64,000 nucleotides of DNA from Canibacter zhoujuaniae (GTDB lineage: Bacteria > Actinomycetota > Actinomycetes > Actinomycetales > Microbacteriaceae), in assembly GCF_011752005.1 (NCBI RefSeq), contig NZ_JAAIJZ010000002.1, positions 62,001 to 126,000 of the forward strand, in the 5' to 3' direction. The position numbers and the translations under genes are program-made. This document shows positions 34,409 to 41,444 of the stretch, piece after piece (positions within the stretch are counted from its first letter, which is position 1; each line of letters opens with the position of its first letter). The notes below the pieces were generated by a model. That model was not told the origin of the DNA and searched no databases. It saw nothing but the letters and a program-made list of their open reading frames with translations.

Positions 34409-34930
34409 ATGAAAAATCAGCCCGGTATCCCCGTTGCAGCGCGCGAGTGTGCGCAAATGGGGGAGGCGCTGCAGGCTGCTGAGAGGGCGCTAGAGACGGG
34501 CGATGTGCCTGTTGGGGCAGCGCTTTATGATGCGGACGGATCGCTGCTAGCGCTCACCTGCAATAACCGTGAAGCAGCAAACAACATCACCGGGCACGCC
34601 GAAGTTTTAGCGATCAATGAGGCGGTGCGGCAGCGGGGTGATCGTGTGCTCGCCGATTGCACCCTGGTTGTCACACTAGAACCGTGCGTTATGTGCGCCG
34701 GAGCGATTCTGGCCGCCAGAGTGGGTCGCGTTATTTTCGGCGCTTGGGATGACAAAGCCGGTGCCGCCGGCTCAGTTTACGACCTGCTGCGAGACGGACG
34801 CCTGCCGCACCCGGTGCCGGAGGTTATTGCCGGCGTGCGCGAAAGCGAGTGTGCCACACTGCTACAGAATTTCTTCAGCGCTCGCCGTGAGAATTCTGTG
34901 CCGCTAAACAAAAACCCTAATCGTAGCTGA
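34409..34930 (+). CDS. tadA: tRNA-specific adenosine deaminase TadA
   Basis: Deaminates A34 of tRNA-Arg(ACG) to inosine. 173 residues. Zinc and catalytic motif HAE at 63-65 and PCVMC with Cys93 and Cys96; DVPVGAALYD and GSVYDLLRD are also typical. It ends 14 bp inside the 3' end of the convergent small CDF-domain gene. Confidence 0.93.
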   Translation: MKNQPGIPVAARECAQMGEALQAAERALETGDVPVGAALYDADGSLLALTCNNREAANNITGHAEVLAINEAVRQRGDRVLADCTLVVTLEPCVMCAGAILAARVGRVIFGAWDDKAGAAGSVYDLLRDGRLPHPVPEVIAGVRESECATLLQNFFSARRENSVPLNKNPNRS

Positions 34931-35222
34931 GAGTCACGATGTTTGATGTGCTCGGCGCTGTGCCGGAGTCGTCAAAGTAAACATCCGGGGTCACAAAAAT
35001 GTGTTTCGCAGCCGGAATTAGACGCTCAATTTTGCGCTCTGAAAGAGCAACCGCAATAGACACCTGTCGCATAGTCGTGTCTGCCGGCAGTGAAATTTTT
35101 GCCCCGACAACCTGGGTTTCTTGATCAACATCGATAACCGTGACGCGAATCACACGGTCGACACCGTCGATCTCTAACAGTGCGGCTTCAATCTGATTTA
35201 CTAACGGATTTTCTTCACTCAT
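34917..35222 (-). CDS. Free-standing CDF (cation efflux) C-terminal-domain-like protein
   Basis: 101 residues from ATG 35222, with GGAAGG upstream as ribosome site; the frame continues to 35705 but that part is antisense to proC and not credible. The whole protein resembles the cytoplasmic dimerisation domain of cation diffusion facilitators: GVDRVIRVTVIDVD, VVGAKISLP, SERKIERLIPAAKHIFVTPD. No transmembrane segment is encoded upstream, since proC occupies that DNA on the other strand. Either a remnant of a transporter or an independent metal-sensing or metal-binding domain; I cannot decide. Confidence 0.65.
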   Translation of the reverse strand: MSEENPLVNQIEAALLEIDGVDRVIRVTVIDVDQETQVVGAKISLPADTTMRQVSIAVALSERKIERLIPAAKHIFVTPDVYFDDSGTAPSTSNIVTLSYD

Positions 35223-35273
35223 CGCCACGCCTTCCGATTTAGCTGATCTGTAACAACTCTGGCATATCCAACC

Positions 35274-35279
35274 TAGAAT
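35274..35279 (+). promoter_or_regulatory. -10 element of leaderless proC
   Basis: TAGAAT, 7 nt before ATG 35287. The upstream ATG at 35278 lies inside this hexamer and is unlikely to be used. Confidence 0.6.
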
Positions 35280-35286
35280 GAACTGT

Positions 35287-36150
35287 ATGTCAATAACTGC
35301 ATTTATAGGTGTCGGGTCAATGGGTGGCGCCATTCTTAAGGGGTATCTCGAAAAAAAATCCGCGCAGCCTGATGCTGCCGCAGGCAGTATTCGCGCCACA
35401 ACCCGATCCGCAGAGAGCGCGCAGAAGTGGGCTAACACCCCCGGTCTCAGCATGACCGCAACCGAAACCGACTCGGCAGCGAACCTGAAAGCAGTGCGAG
35501 ATGCAACAACGGTTGTGCTTGGGGTTAAACCGTGGGCGATCACCGAGACTATAACTGAAATCGCGCCCGCCCTGGCAGGGGACGCGACGATAATCAGCGT
35601 TGCAGCCGGGATCACAATCGAGACTATGCAGGCCGCGCTCGCTGCTGCCGATGCTCCTGCGAGGGTTACTGTCATCCGTGCGATGCCGAATACACCAGCG
35701 CACATCGGTAGGGGGGTGACCGGTCTCGCCGCCGCAGCTGACGCCCCGCAGGAGGCAGTATCTAAAGCTGTTTCTTTGTTCCAGGCGGTTGGTGAGGTGC
35801 TGGTTGTAGATGAGGATCGGATAGACGCTTTAAGTGCGGTGTCGGGTTCTGGCCCGGCCTATCTTTTCTGGTTTACAGAGCAGTTCATCGCCGCAGCTGA
35901 AAGGCTCGGCTTCAGCCCGGAAGAAGCGAAACTGCTAGCTCAGAATACGGTCACAGGGGCTGCTGCGTTGTTGGCTGGCAGCGATAAATCAGCTGCTGAA
36001 TTGCGGGTTGCGGTAACCAGCCCCAATGGCACGACAGAACAGGCGTTGAAACGTTTTAACCGCGGCTTTGCAGACGGTGGAATGCCGGAATTGATGGATG
36101 AAGCGCTCGCTGCCGCAGTAAAACGTGCAGCAGAGCTCGCCGCTGGCTAA
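35287..36150 (+). CDS. proC: Pyrroline-5-carboxylate reductase
   Basis: Last step of proline synthesis, NAD(P)H-dependent. 287 residues. N-terminal Rossmann ITAFIGVGSMGGAILKG, VVLGVKPWAI, VIRAMPNTPAHIGRG, and the C-terminal signature ALSAVSGSGPAYLFWFTE, VTSPNGTTEQAL. Start placed at 35287 because the -10 hexamer covers the ATG at 35278. Ends 6 bp from the convergent trkA stop. Confidence 0.95.
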   Translation: MSITAFIGVGSMGGAILKGYLEKKSAQPDAAAGSIRATTRSAESAQKWANTPGLSMTATETDSAANLKAVRDATTVVLGVKPWAITETITEIAPALAGDATIISVAAGITIETMQAALAAADAPARVTVIRAMPNTPAHIGRGVTGLAAAADAPQEAVSKAVSLFQAVGEVLVVDEDRIDALSAVSGSGPAYLFWFTEQFIAAAERLGFSPEEAKLLAQNTVTGAAALLAGSDKSAAELRVAVTSPNGTTEQALKRFNRGFADGGMPELMDEALAAAVKRAAELAAG

Positions 36151-36156
36151 CTATTG

Positions 36157-36831
36157 TTATGTGAGAGCGGCAAAACGCTCAACATCGCTCGTAGTGCCAG
36201 AAACAATGATGAGATCATCGTTCAGCAGCACGGTCTGTGGGGTTGCGTAGGTGAACTTGCCGCCCGGCGACTTAACCCCGACAACTGTCACCTTGTATCT
36301 GGTGCGCACGCCAGACGAGTCCAGCGTTTGATCCTGCACCACCAGGGGTGGATTCATCTTCGCCAGCACAAAATCGCCATCAAACTCAATGAAATCGAGC
36401 ATGCGCCCACCCACCAAGTGCGCCACACGCTCACCGGCTTCACGCTCTGGGTAAATGACGTGGTGCACGCCGATCCGCTCCAAAATTTTGCCGTGTGAGG
36501 CCGAGATAGCCTTTGCCCAAATCTGTGGAATTCCGAGATCAACAAGATTAGCGGCGACCAGCACACTAGCCTCGACAGAGGAGCCAACCGCAACCACAGC
36601 AACCTGAAATTCTGCCGCCCCAACCTGCTGCAGTGCCTCAATGCTGCGCGCATCTGCCTGCACAACGTGGGTGATTCGATCCGCCCACTTTTGCACCAGT
36701 GTCGGATCTGTTTCGACCGCAAGCACCTCGCGGTCTAAGCGATCGAGTTGACCTGCGCAAGCGGCGCCGAAACGGCCGAGACCGACAATCAGCACCGGTG
36801 CGTCGTGGGGCACACTAGAAAAATTAACCAA
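36157..36831 (-). CDS. TrkA/KtrA-type potassium uptake regulator (RCK domains)
   Basis: Cytosolic nucleotide-gated subunit of a Trk/Ktr K+ channel. 224 residues: RCK_N Rossmann motif VLIVGLGRFGAACAGQLDRL at 14-33 with the acidic end in VETDP, and an RCK_C domain after about residue 140. Its start overlaps the end of trkH by 8 nt, so the channel and its gate are made together. Confidence 0.92.
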   Translation of the reverse strand: MVNFSSVPHDAPVLIVGLGRFGAACAGQLDRLDREVLAVETDPTLVQKWADRITHVVQADARSIEALQQVGAAEFQVAVVAVGSSVEASVLVAANLVDLGIPQIWAKAISASHGKILERIGVHHVIYPEREAGERVAHLVGGRMLDFIEFDGDFVLAKMNPPLVVQDQTLDSSGVRTRYKVTVVGVKSPGGKFTYATPQTVLLNDDLIIVSGTTSDVERFAALT

Positions 36832-38254
36832 CGATCGGCCTTTCTTCAGCTAAGCGATAGAGACGGGAACGACTTGAAGCGGCCACCGCGCTTGCGAGAG
36901 TCACGGTGCCAACACGGCCAGCCCAGATTGTGGCGGCAAGAATTATTTTTGCACTTGTGGGAAGTTCAGCAGACAGTCCGGTTGTCAGCCCGCAGGTGGC
37001 GAAACCAGAAATCACCTCAAACAGCACACGGTCGAGATCTTCGCTGCTGATTTGGGTGATCGCAATTGTTGCAGTGACAACTATGGTCGCACCCCAAATT
37101 ACAACCGACACCGCTAGCCGCAAAACCTCGGTTGGAATGCGGCGGCCAAACGCTTGAATGTCTTGGTAGCCGCGGGCCTCGCTCATGGCGGCCAAAAACA
37201 GCACCGCAACCGTGGTGACTTTAATGCCCCCCGCTGTTGAGGCTGAGCCGCCGCCAACAAACATCAGCATGTCCAGCACAATGTGCGTTGATCCGTTCAT
37301 GAGAGAGGGATCGATCAGTGAAAAGCCACCTGAGCGGGTCATGACAGACGTATAGAAAGAGTGCATTAGCGCTTCACCGACCCCACCTGCGCCTAGAGTG
37401 CGGGGGTTCTGCCACTCAAGTGCGCCAATCACCAGCCAGCCAGCTAGGGTGAGGATGATTGTGGTTACAAGCGTTAGTTTCACATGCAGGTTGAAACGCT
37501 TGTGTGTGCTCCACCCGCGGTCGACAATATAGCGGTAGAGGGAGAAAATTACCGGGAAGCCTATCGCGCCAAGAAAAACTCCGAGCGACATAATTCCCAG
37601 AAAGCCGTAGTTTCCAGTGAAACGGTCGAGCCCGTCCGCCATTGGCACAAAACCGGTATTGGTGAACGTTGTGATTGCCATATAGCCCGAATACCAGAGT
37701 GACCGCAGGGGGTCGTATCCGGCAAGCAGCATCTGGGGATACATCAGGAGCATCAGCGCACCCTCAATAATGAGCGTGCTTAAGGCGACGCTGGCGAGCA
37801 GGCCTCGCATATCACCAAGGCTGGAAGCGGCACTCTGCCCGCGGGCGCCGATCTGCCTGCTCGAGTTTGCTTCAGACTGGGCGAGCAGCCGCTGTTTCAG
37901 GCCGAGTCGGCGAGTGACTGTGAGGCCGAGAATGCTCGCGAGGGAAAGCACCCCAATGCCGCCTATCTGTGCGCCTAGGAGGATTACAGCATCGCCAAAA
38001 AGCGACCAGTGTGAGCTGTGTTCAACCACGGTGAGGCCTGTCACACAAATTGCGCTGACCGCTGTGAAGAGTGCATCGGGGAGCGGGGTGATGGTGCCGG
38101 ATTTAGAAGCGATGGGCAGAGTTAAAAGGAGTGTCCAGATCGCAATCAGGAGCGTAAAAACTCCGATTGCAAACCGGGCAGGGATCGAGGAAAACGCCTG
38201 CCGCAGTGTGCGCGCCTGGCTGCGCTCGCTAGTCGCGGGGGCGTCTAGGACCAT
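36824..38254 (-). CDS. TrkH/KtrB-type potassium transporter
   Basis: Membrane K+ uptake channel subunit. 476 residues, about ten hydrophobic segments in four M1-P-M2 repeats. The four P-loop filters are visible: SAICVTGLTV, ITTFTNTGFVPM, GSASTAGGIKVTT and FATCGLTTGLS, each with the filter glycine. ATG start with AGAAGG 6 nt upstream. Together with the downstream trkA-like gene it forms a complete uptake system. Confidence 0.92.
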   Translation of the reverse strand: MVLDAPATSERSQARTLRQAFSSIPARFAIGVFTLLIAIWTLLLTLPIASKSGTITPLPDALFTAVSAICVTGLTVVEHSSHWSLFGDAVILLGAQIGGIGVLSLASILGLTVTRRLGLKQRLLAQSEANSSRQIGARGQSAASSLGDMRGLLASVALSTLIIEGALMLLMYPQMLLAGYDPLRSLWYSGYMAITTFTNTGFVPMADGLDRFTGNYGFLGIMSLGVFLGAIGFPVIFSLYRYIVDRGWSTHKRFNLHVKLTLVTTIILTLAGWLVIGALEWQNPRTLGAGGVGEALMHSFYTSVMTRSGGFSLIDPSLMNGSTHIVLDMLMFVGGGSASTAGGIKVTTVAVLFLAAMSEARGYQDIQAFGRRIPTEVLRLAVSVVIWGATIVVTATIAITQISSEDLDRVLFEVISGFATCGLTTGLSAELPTSAKIILAATIWAGRVGTVTLASAVAASSRSRLYRLAEERPIVG

Positions 38255-38361
38255 TTTCTGCCTTCTACCTGCTGTGAAAGTTGTGTGCTTGGTTTTAACG
38301 TCGGTTCTATAGTTAGACGTCCTTAATCATACGCCTGAGTGCGCAGACCGGCCTAGGCAGG

Positions 38362-38367
38362 TACGCT
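38362..38367 (+). promoter_or_regulatory. -10 element of the leaderless ArsR-family gene
   Basis: TACGCT, 6 nt before ATG 38374. Confidence 0.55.
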
Positions 38368-38373
38368 AGTAGT

Positions 38374-38865
38374 ATGGCTGACATTTTTTCTGTAATCGCA
38401 GATGCTACCCGTCGCGATATTTTGACGCTGCTGCTCGACCGCCCCGCGGGCGAGGAAGAGATGCGGGTCTCAGACATTGTCGACGAACTAGATATCAGTC
38501 AGCCAACCGTTTCGAAGCACTTAAAGGTGCTGCGCGAAGCCGACATGGTCGAGGTTCGTGAAGAGGGGCAGAGTCGTTTTTACAAACTGCAGTCTGAGCC
38601 TTTGAACGAGGTTGAAGATTTTGTGCTGCGCTTTTTGACCGCCGGGGTGTCGTCAGAGATCTCGGTTGAGTATGTTTCAGAAACGGGTCAGGTGCTTTCA
38701 GCGGAAGAGCTGGGTCTCAAATCTCTGCCGGGATCAACCGCTGGTGGAGAAGAGCCAGTGCTGCCCTCTGGCGCAAAAAACGCCGCAGAGAGCATTGGTC
38801 GCGCGGCCGCGACGGCGACAAACCAGGTTAAGGAATTGGTTGCACGTTTCCGCTTTGGTCAGTAG
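38374..38865 (+). CDS. ArsR-family winged-helix regulator
   Basis: 163 residues. N-terminal HTH: FSVIADATRRDILTLLL, then the recognition helix region ISQPTVSKHLKVLREADMV, and wing VEVREEGQSRFYKL (to about residue 72). No cysteine metal site of the ArsR/SmtB kind is present, so it is probably not a metal sensor. The C-terminal 80 residues are acidic to low-complexity and end in a short amphipathic stretch. Target unknown; the nearest gene is the bS22 gene. Confidence 0.85.
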   Translation: MADIFSVIADATRRDILTLLLDRPAGEEEMRVSDIVDELDISQPTVSKHLKVLREADMVEVREEGQSRFYKLQSEPLNEVEDFVLRFLTAGVSSEISVEYVSETGQVLSAEELGLKSLPGSTAGGEEPVLPSGAKNAAESIGRAAATATNQVKELVARFRFGQ

Positions 38866-38903
38866 TTGCGTGATATTTCGCAACTGAATTAGCTAGCACT
38901 CCC

Positions 38904-38932
38904 TTGGTGCTGGTCAGACTTTACTGTATTAT
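38904..38932 (+). promoter_or_regulatory. Promoter of the bS22 gene
   Basis: TTGGTG (38904-38909) and TATTAT (38927-38932) with a 17-nt spacer. The transcript would have a leader of about 48 nt containing a 6-bp hairpin (TCTCGC at 38946-38951 with GCGAGA at 38958-38963). Confidence 0.55.
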
Positions 38933-38986
38933 TGGAGTGTTGTGGTCTCGCAAACAGGCGAGAGCCCTTAAGACATGAGGTGAATT

Positions 38987-39085
38987 ATGGGTTCAGTAAT
39001 TAAGAAGCGCCGCAAGCGTATGTCTAAGAAGAAGCACCGCAAGCTGCTTCGCAAGACTCGCCACCAGCGTCGCAACAAGAAGTAA
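38987..39085 (+). CDS. Small ribosomal subunit protein bS22 / AURKAIP1-COX24 domain peptide
   Basis: A 32-residue, extremely basic peptide: begins MGSVIKKRRKRMSKKKHRK and ends RHQRRNKK. This matches the short actinobacterial ribosomal protein bS22 seen in mycobacterial 30S structures. ATG 38987 with an AGGTG ribosome site in TGAGGTG just upstream. Too short for ordinary ORF calling, but promoter, ribosome site and terminator all support it. Confidence 0.93.
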   Translation: MGSVIKKRRKRMSKKKHRKLLRKTRHQRRNKK

Positions 39086-39104
39086 GCTTCAGGCTTTAGC
39101 CTTG

Positions 39105-39137
39105 ACGCCGGTTTCCTAATTTTTAGGGAACCGGCGT
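39105..39137 (+). terminator. Rho-independent terminator of the bS22 gene
   Basis: ACGCCGGTTTCC (39105-39116) pairs with GGGAACCGGCGT (39126-39137), 12 bp with one G-T pair, followed by TTTG CTTTG. Confidence 0.8.
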
Positions 39138-39242
39138 TTGCTTTGCGCTGAGGTGATTAAGCGTTCTCACATTTGAGGCGCGTAGGCTGTGCTTTGTAAG
39201 AAATAGATGCTTAGATATTGACTTTGATTTTTGGGAGCCTGC

Positions 39243-39557
39243 GTGTCTGAAACTGCGGTACCACTGACCTTGGTGGGGCGAAATGACTGCCACCTGTGCA
39301 CAGATGCCAAGGCGGTGATTGAGACAGTGATAGTCGCAGCAAAAGACAGTGACATCGCTATCGAATATAGAGAAGTTTCGATAGACGACGATCAAGATTT
39401 TGCCGAAAAATACGGGGAAGATATCCCGGTGGTGTTGGTCAACGGCAATGTCTATGCGTCGCACATCGTCTACGAAGACAAGCTAGCGTACGCAGTGCTT
39501 TATGAACGTGACCGGATAGCCCGCAGTAAACGCAGATGGTGGCGCTTCGGGTCTTAA
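39243..39557 (+). CDS. Glutaredoxin-like (DUF836) protein
   Basis: 104 residues from GTG 39243, with GGGAG 5 nt upstream (an in-frame ATG at 39231 has no ribosome site). Thioredoxin-fold protein with an N-terminal redox pair in LVGRNDCHLCTDAK, and the cis-Pro region EDIPVVLVNG. Small thiol oxidoreductase of unknown partner; basic C-terminus RSKRRWWRF. Confidence 0.85.
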   Translation: MSETAVPLTLVGRNDCHLCTDAKAVIETVIVAAKDSDIAIEYREVSIDDDQDFAEKYGEDIPVVLVNGNVYASHIVYEDKLAYAVLYERDRIARSKRRWWRFGS

Positions 39558-39593
39558 AACTCCCGAAACACCACCACTCTGTTAGAGGCTGCT

Positions 39594-40589
39594 TTAAGCC
39601 TTACCGTTTTGCAGGTTTGCCGCCATCACGCTGATGAACTCGTATGCCACGTGGGAAGCGGCCACTGCCGTCATCTGTGCATGATCGTAGGCTGGCGCCA
39701 CCTCAACAACATCTGCGCCGACCACATTTAGATCAGCAAAAGAGCGGAGCATGCGCAGCAGCTCCCTGCTTGTTAAGCCCCCAGCCTCAGGGGTTCCTGT
39801 GCCCGGCGCGTGGGCGGGATCGAGCACATCGATATCCACCGAGAGGTAAATCGGGCGGTCGCCAAGGCGCTTACGCATTCTTGCGATAGCCGCCTCAACG
39901 CCCTCTGTTTCAATCTCAACCGATGAGATAATTGCGAAACCCAGGCGCTCGTCATCGCGGAGATCCTCTTTGCCGTAGAGTGGCCCGCGGATCCCGACGT
40001 GCAGGCTCGCCTCCATATCGATGAGCCCCTCTTCAGAGGCGCGTCTGAAGGGGGTGCCGTGCGTGATGGGTGCGCCGTAGTAGGTATCCCAGGTGTCAAG
40101 GTGTGCGTCAAAATGCACTACGGCAACTGGGCCGTGCTGTTTTGCAACCGACCGCAGCATTGGGAGCGCCAGGGTGTGATCCCCACCGATTGTTACTAGG
40201 CGGGTGCCGCCGGCGCGCAGTTCATCAGCGGCAGCTTCGATCTGCGCCACAGCCTCAGAAATGTTGAAGGCGTTTGTTGGAATATCGCCCGCGTCAACAA
40301 CTTGGCAGGTTGCAAATGGTGCGATATCGCCCGCCGGGTTGTAGGGCCTTAAAAGCCGGGAGATCTCACGCACTGATGACGGACCGAAGCGTGCGCCGGG
40401 GCGGAAACTTACGCCAGAGTCAAAGGGAACGCCAACTACCGCAATGTCAGCTGCGCCCACCTCCTCAATGCGTGGCAGCCGGGCAAATGTTGCAATTCCG
40501 GCGTAGCGTGGAGAGGTTGCCGCATCGGCGGGGCCGATTTTGCCGCTCTCAAATTCGACGTATGCGGGGTGAAAGCTTGGGTTGGTCAT
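39594..40589 (-). CDS. Agmatinase/ureohydrolase-family enzyme
   Basis: Binuclear-metal ureohydrolase that cleaves a guanidino compound to urea. 331 residues. Metal ligands are all present: His138 (IGGDHT), Asp161, His163 and Asp165 (HFDAHLDTWD), Asp252 and Asp254 (LSVDIDVLDP). Relatives include agmatinase, guanidinobutyrase and guanidine hydrolase; the neighbouring NCS1 permease and cupin regulator suggest an imported substrate rather than internal polyamine synthesis. The perfect palindrome at 40625-40648 lies 36 bp upstream of the start. AAGAGA may serve as ribosome site. Confidence 0.88.
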   Translation of the reverse strand: MTNPSFHPAYVEFESGKIGPADAATSPRYAGIATFARLPRIEEVGAADIAVVGVPFDSGVSFRPGARFGPSSVREISRLLRPYNPAGDIAPFATCQVVDAGDIPTNAFNISEAVAQIEAAADELRAGGTRLVTIGGDHTLALPMLRSVAKQHGPVAVVHFDAHLDTWDTYYGAPITHGTPFRRASEEGLIDMEASLHVGIRGPLYGKEDLRDDERLGFAIISSVEIETEGVEAAIARMRKRLGDRPIYLSVDIDVLDPAHAPGTGTPEAGGLTSRELLRMLRSFADLNVVGADVVEVAPAYDHAQMTAVAASHVAYEFISVMAANLQNGKA

Positions 40590-40624
40590 TAGTTCGTCTC
40601 TTTTAGTGAATCTATAAGGTGGCT

Positions 40625-40648
40625 AATATGCAACTATTGTTGCATATT
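40625..40648. promoter_or_regulatory. Perfect palindromic operator upstream of the ureohydrolase gene
   Basis: AATATGCAAC, 4 nt, GTTGCATATT: 10-bp arms without mismatch in an AT-rich island. A related site occurs between the regulator and permease genes (41344-41367). Likely binding site of the XRE-cupin regulator (inference). Confidence 0.7.
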
Positions 40649-40708
40649 TAATAAATTTTTTCTGAGGCGTCTGATTGTCGTGCGTCCCAAACGGCAGTGC
40701 CTAGTGGG

Positions 40709-41302
40709 TTATGCGCTGGGGTGGCCGGGGTTACTCGCCCAGGGTGCTGGGATTAAGCACCAAACTGCTGTTGCGCCTGCCGGGCTTTCCCAGGTGTGCG
40801 GCTCACTGCCAGCAAAGGTGAGTGTGTCTCCCTGTTTCAGGCTGGTTGTGTGGTCTGTAAAGCGCACCAGCACCTCGCCGCGAATAACGTGCAAAATCTC
40901 GGACTTGCAGTTGATGGTGTAGAGCTCATGTCCGCCGTGCGAGCCGGGTGCCATCTCTGAGTGAATAAGCTGTGCGCCGCTCAACCCGCGCGGTGTGATC
41001 ATTTTTTCAACCGCTGCAGTGCCGCCCAAGTTGATGAGGGGAGCGCTGCTGAGGGGCACCAGATCAACCGCAGGGGCCTCGAACAGTGACCCTATGGGGA
41101 TAGCAAGAGTCTGGCAGATGCTCATCAGGGTTGTGACGGAGGGGCTGGTCTGATCCCGCTCGAGGCGCGACAGATAGCCTTTGGTAACCTGCACTAAATC
41201 TGCGAGTTCGCCGATCGTTAACCCTTGTGCTTTGCGGATCGCGCGGATCTTGTCGCCGATTTTTAGTGGCGTGTTATTCGTGCTGGGATTTACCGGTCGC
41301 AT
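40709..41302 (-). CDS. XRE-family regulator with C-terminal cupin sensor domain
   Basis: 197 residues. HTH_3 domain at about 17-71: IRAIRKAQGLTIGELADLVQ, GYLSRLERDQTSPSVTTLM. Cupin_2 domain at about 110-185: HGGHELYTINCKSEILHVIRGE, LVRFTDHTTSLKQGDTL, FAGSEPHTWESPAG. Such regulators sense small ligands through the cupin and control adjacent uptake and catabolic genes. It sits between the ureohydrolase (same strand) and the NCS1 permease (divergent). Confidence 0.9.
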   Translation of the reverse strand: MRPVNPSTNNTPLKIGDKIRAIRKAQGLTIGELADLVQVTKGYLSRLERDQTSPSVTTLMSICQTLAIPIGSLFEAPAVDLVPLSSAPLINLGGTAAVEKMITPRGLSGAQLIHSEMAPGSHGGHELYTINCKSEILHVIRGEVLVRFTDHTTSLKQGDTLTFAGSEPHTWESPAGATAVWCLIPAPWASNPGHPSA

Positions 41303-41343
41303 GTCAGGCTCCTGGGCTTGCTGCTAAAATGGGTTAGTTGTAT

Positions 41344-41367
41344 TATATGCAACATTTGTTTACTAAT
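41344..41367. promoter_or_regulatory. Second, degenerate copy of the ATATGCAAC operator
   Basis: TATATGCAAC, ATTT, then GTTTACTAAT: left arm exact over nine bases, right arm diverged. A TATATT hexamer at 41370-41375 could be the -10 of the permease gene, placing the operator over its -35 region. Confidence 0.5.
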
Positions 41368-41444
41368 TATATATTAGGGGATCAGCGCGCCCCATCTAGA
41401 GAAGCGCAATAGGACGGACGAGAACAGAGCGGGGTTTACGAGTA

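Noticed and set aside
35223..35705. N-terminal extension of the small CDF-domain frame, with hydrophobic stretches that could suggest a membrane part
   Set aside because: It is the antisense of proC; a good ribosome site (GGAAGG) and ATG at 35222 define a 101-residue protein instead.
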